Translations under genes and position numbers: made by a program
Notes under the pieces: model-generated
Databases searched by the model: none
What the model was told of the DNA's origin: nothing
What the model saw: only the letters and a program-made list of their open reading frames with translations
In this document: piece by piece, positions 61,238-64,000 of the stretch
Layout of the letters: the number at the start of each line of letters is the position of its first letter
Numbering within the stretch: the stretch's first letter is position 1
Assembly: GCA_001899305.1 (NCBI GenBank)
Contig: MKWL01000021.1
Span: forward strand, 238,227-302,226
Direction: 5' to 3'
Source of the DNA: Thiobacillus sp. 0-1251
GTDB lineage: Bacteria; Pseudomonadota; Gammaproteobacteria; Burkholderiales; Thiobacillaceae
DNA: 64,000 nucleotides

Positions 61238-62220
61238 GGCTGCGCATCCCGCAAGCCCCGTCCGGCGCGACGCCGGACCACGTACAAGGGGCGCCCCTTG
61301 ACCTCCTCGAAGATGCGACTGACATACTCGCCCAGCACACCCAGCCCGATGAGTTGTATCCCGGAAAACAACATCAGGCCCACCACGATCGTGGTCCAGC
61401 CCGGAACGGCGATCCCCCTCAGGAAATAGTCGACGACCAGGTAGCCGCCATAGGCGAATGCCAGCAACGCCAGGATGAAACCCAGCAGGCTGGCGATACG
61501 CAACGGCCAGGTGGTGAACGCCGTCAGGCCGTCGAAGGACAGCCGCAGCAGATGGAACGGGTTGAAGGTGCTGCGTCCGCTGCCCCGGGCATCCGGCACG
61601 TAGGCAATTTCAGATGTCTTGAATCCCACCCACGCATACAGCCCCTTCATGAAGCGGTTGCGCTCCGGCAGGGCGAGCAGCGCGTCGACCACCGCCCGGT
61701 CCATGAGACGGAAATCGCCGGCATCCGCAGGCACCTGGAAACGCGCGCCGGCATTCACCAGCCGGTAGAACCAGCGGGCGCCCAGACGCTTGAACAGCCC
61801 TTCATCGCGGCGGTGCTCGCGCACGGCGTAGACCACATCGTAGCCCTGCTGCCATTGCGCCAGCATCGCGGGAATCAATTCCGGCGAATGCTGCAGGTCG
61901 GCGTCCATCATCAGGCAGGTTTCGCAACGCGCCGACTCCAGGCCTGCGGTAAGTGCCGCCTCCTTGCCGAAATTGCGCGACAGCTGGATGACCTGGAATC
62001 CCGGCTGAGCCGACCAGAAGGCGAATACTTCGTGCGTGGCGTCGCGGCTGCCATCGTCCACCAGGATGACCTCCCAGTCCGTCACCAGCGACTGCAGCAC
62101 GCTTTGCAAACGCGGCAGCAGACGGTTCAGATTCTCCGCTTCGTTGTAGCACGGGATGACGATCGACAGTCCCGGAATCCAGTCGCGCGGCTGGATGGAA
62201 AAATGCTGTCGATCGGCCAT
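61234..62220 (-). CDS. Family 2 glycosyltransferase, ArnC/GtrB/DPM1-like
   Basis: 328 residues from ATG 62220; a start at 62307 would add 29 residues encoded by DNA with poorer codon bias. The GT-A domain has L-S-I-V-I-P-C-Y-N-E-A-E-N near 20-32, V-D-D-G-S-R-D-A-T, and the DxD motif M-D-A-D-L-Q-H-S near 110. Two C-terminal membrane helices (~235-260, 270-295). Makes polyprenyl-phosphate sugar in the cytoplasm, which GtrA may flip and the ArnT-like enzyme may use. It and the ArnT-like gene form a two-gene unit. Confidence 0.88.
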   Translation of the reverse strand: MADRQHFSIQPRDWIPGLSIVIPCYNEAENLNRLLPRLQSVLQSLVTDWEVILVDDGSRDATHEVFAFWSAQPGFQVIQLSRNFGKEAALTAGLESARCETCLMMDADLQHSPELIPAMLAQWQQGYDVVYAVREHRRDEGLFKRLGARWFYRLVNAGARFQVPADAGDFRLMDRAVVDALLALPERNRFMKGLYAWVGFKTSEIAYVPDARGSGRSTFNPFHLLRLSFDGLTAFTTWPLRIASLLGFILALLAFAYGGYLVVDYFLRGIAVPGWTTIVVGLMLFSGIQLIGLGVLGEYVSRIFEEVKGRPLYVVRRRAGRGLRDAQP

Positions 62221-62394
62221 GTTCTTCTCGGCCGTCGACGGGAAGGTTTTCCATTCCGCAACGGGCAGAACGGAAAGATCGTGGGAATGAAGCTTGTATG
62301 GGCGCATCGGTTCCGGTTTCGCATCCAGTAGGGGTTGATGCAGAATGCGCCTGACTGCCTTTCAAACTCCTTACACGATTCCCGACACGCCTCG

Positions 62395-63078
62395 ATGCGC
62401 ATCCTGCTGACCGAAGACGATCCTGCGCTGGCGGATCTGCTCCTGCGCGCATGCCGGCAGGAAGGCTACAGCGTCGACTGGGTCAGCGACGGCGTGGCGG
62501 CCGATCTCGCCCTCAGCAGCGAAACCTACGATGCCCTGGTGCTGGACCTGGGCCTTCCGCGCATGGACGGACTGGATGTGCTCAAGCGCCTGCGCAAACG
62601 CGGCAGCCACCTGCCCGTGATGATCCTCACCGCGCGCGAGGCGATCGCCGACCGGGTGGCGGGGCTGGACAGCGGCGCGGACGACTACCTGTCCAAGCCG
62701 TTTGCCCTCGCGGAATTGCAGGCCCGCCTGCGCGCCCTCGTCAGGCGCCATCACGGCGGTGCGGCGTCGGCCAGCCTGGTACTGGGCAGACTGCGTTACG
62801 ACACCGTGAGCCGGCAGGTTTTTCTGGACGACGACGAAATCGAACTGTCCAGCCGCGAACGGGAAGTCCTGTCCAGTCTGCTGCACAAGGCGGGAAAGGT
62901 CATCTCCAAGCAGGCGCTGACCGCCGCCATTTCCAGCTGGGACGCGACCGTGGGATCGAACGCAATTGAAGTCTATATCCATCGCCTGCGCAAGAAACTG
63001 GAACCCGCAGGCATCTCCATCCGAACCGTGCGCGGGCTGGGCTACCTGATCGAGTCGTCCGATGGCCCCGCTGACTGA
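62395..63078 (+). CDS. QseB/PmrA-type response regulator
   Basis: 227 residues from ATG 62395; M-M-Q-N at 62335 is a less likely extension. Receiver domain: T-E-D-D at 7-9, phospho-acceptor Asp51 (V-L-D-L-G-L-P), Lys101 (L-S-K-P-F). The C-terminal winged helix ends I-R-T-V-R-G-L-G-Y-L, as in the PmrA/QseB/TctD branch of the OmpR family. Overlaps the kinase gene by 17 bases. Divergent from the GT2/ArnT-like pair, which could be a target. Confidence 0.9.
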   Translation: MRILLTEDDPALADLLLRACRQEGYSVDWVSDGVAADLALSSETYDALVLDLGLPRMDGLDVLKRLRKRGSHLPVMILTAREAIADRVAGLDSGADDYLSKPFALAELQARLRALVRRHHGGAASASLVLGRLRYDTVSRQVFLDDDEIELSSREREVLSSLLHKAGKVISKQALTAAISSWDATVGSNAIEVYIHRLRKKLEPAGISIRTVRGLGYLIESSDGPAD

Positions 63079-64000
63079 AATGCGCCGCACCGATCCCACC
63101 CTGACCCGTGCCCTGCCGGGATGGCTGCTGATCCCGCTTGTGGTCCTGCTGGCGGTCAGTGCCTATACCACCTACCGCAATGCTTCCCATCTTGCGGAAA
63201 CGGAACGCGACCTCGTCCTGGAAAAGATCACGGATGATCTGGAGGAACTCGTTTCCACCAGCTATAAAGCCGACCGCAAGATCGACCCGGACTCCCTGTC
63301 ATTCAGCGTGCTCATCCGCGATGCCCGGGACCAGCGCTATTTCGCCATTTACGACGCCAGCGGAACATTGCTGGCAGGGGACCGCCGACTGGTCCGCGTA
63401 CCGGTCGGCAGCAGCGGCGACGAACGCGCGGCATTCGACACCATTTCCCTAAACGGCAAGATGCTGAGGCGCGCCGTATTGAAAGGCGAGCGGGATGAGC
63501 TTCCGGGCTTCGAAATCCAGGTGGCGGAAACCACGGTCAGGCGCGACCGGCTGACCCTCCACCTGCTCCGCGGCGTGCTCGTGCCGCAGGCATACGCCCT
63601 TCTCTTCTCGCTCCCGCTCGTCTGGTTCGGCATCAGCCGAGGACTGCGCCCGCTCGAGGAACTGCGCCGCCGCATCACCCACCGGTCTGCCCAGGACCTC
63701 GATGCGATCCCGATCGACAACATCCCGCGGGAGTTGCGGCCCGTCGTCACCGCCCTCAACGACCTGCTGATGCGATTCCGGGCGGTACAGGAAGAGCAAC
63801 GCCGCTTCACGGCCGATGCGGCACACCAGATCAAGACCCCGCTCGCCGTGCTGATGGCGGAAATCGAACTGGCCCGTTCGGATACGGCCTGCCCGTGCGC
63901 GCAGCCCACCTATGACCGTCTGCAGAAAGCCGCCGCCCGGCTCACCCATCTGGTGCGCCAACTGCTGGCGTTGGCACACTCGGAAGTGCATGAAAGCGCG
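63062..64000 (+). CDS. QseC/TctE-type sensor histidine kinase (3' end outside window)
   Basis: 313 codons to the right edge, open. ATG 63062 overlaps the regulator gene; ATG 63080 is an alternative. Membrane helix at ~18-36, a periplasmic domain of about 140 residues of the 2CSK_N type, a second helix near 180-200, and the H box A-D-A-A-H-Q-I-K-T-P-L with His255. The variant A-x-H-Q-I/L-K-T-P is typical of TctE-like kinases. The ATPase domain is cut off by the window end. Confidence 0.88.
   Translation, partial: MAPLTEMRRTDPTLTRALPGWLLIPLVVLLAVSAYTTYRNASHLAETERDLVLEKITDDLEELVSTSYKADRKIDPDSLSFSVLIRDARDQRYFAIYDASGTLLAGDRRLVRVPVGSSGDERAAFDTISLNGKMLRRAVLKGERDELPGFEIQVAETTVRRDRLTLHLLRGVLVPQAYALLFSLPLVWFGISRGLRPLEELRRRITHRSAQDLDAIPIDNIPRELRPVVTALNDLLMRFRAVQEEQRRFTADAAHQIKTPLAVLMAEIELARSDTACPCAQPTYDRLQKAAARLTHLVRQLLALAHSEVHESA

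Overview
This is a 64 kb stretch of GC-rich chromosomal DNA from a Gram-negative bacterium, most likely a betaproteobacterium of the Thiobacillus/Nitrosomonadales type. That placement is inferred from gene content and order (rpsB-tsf-pyrH-frr-uppS-cdsA-dxr-rseP-bamA-skp-lpxD-fabZ-lpxA-lpxB-rnhB, with map-glnD divergent) and from the complete lipid A and outer-membrane assembly genes; it was not tested by a database search. Coding density is very high. Many neighbouring genes overlap by the four bases ATGA. I see no insertion sequence, prophage, CRISPR array or rRNA.

Layout. 1-1.9 kb: the start of a cation/Ca2+ antiporter, a thioredoxin-like protein and a CopD-like membrane protein. 1.9-16.1 kb (minus strand): translation, isoprenoid, phospholipid, outer-membrane and lipid A genes, led by a good promoter and a structured rpsB leader. 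16.1-19.1 kb: an OmpR/EnvZ-type two-component pair and two small secreted proteins. 19.2-22.5 kb: map and glnD. 22.6-23.3 kb: a FlaF-like gene pair behind a sigma-28-type promoter. 23.3-36.2 kb: housekeeping and salvage genes (def, rsuA, methylthioinosine phosphorylase, hpt, ampD, a phospholipase D lipoprotein, purT, a truncated haemoglobin, typA, rmuC, mtfA, an aminotransferase), then an Ala-rich lipoprotein.

36.7-52.2 kb is a large MSHA-type (type IVa-like) pilus locus transcribed E-G-A-C-D-O-P-Q-I-N(PilN-like)-J-K-L-M-N. Compared with the usual I...N then E...Q order it is circularly permuted. It has its own internal promoter and a terminator-like hairpin just after the major pilin gene. 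Upstream in the same direction lie a MoxR ATPase, a VWA/HExxH protein, an unusual Hsp33 and a small secreted protein. 55.9-58.4 kb: a NUDIX hydrolase, a 501-residue protein with PilZ-like motifs, and a tRNA-Ser(UGA) gene preceded by a copy of its own 5' half and a hairpin-rich insert. 58.4-64 kb: a YdjC deacetylase, GtrA, ArnT-like and ArnC/GtrB-like lipid-glycosylation genes, and a QseBC/TctDE-type two-component system that runs off the window.

The points most worth following up are the split tRNA-Ser arrangement, the sigma-28-controlled FlaF-like pair, the PilZ-like protein close to a c-di-GMP-type MshE ATPase, the hairpin inside the mshC leader codons, and the Hsp33 that has lost half of its zinc-binding cysteines.
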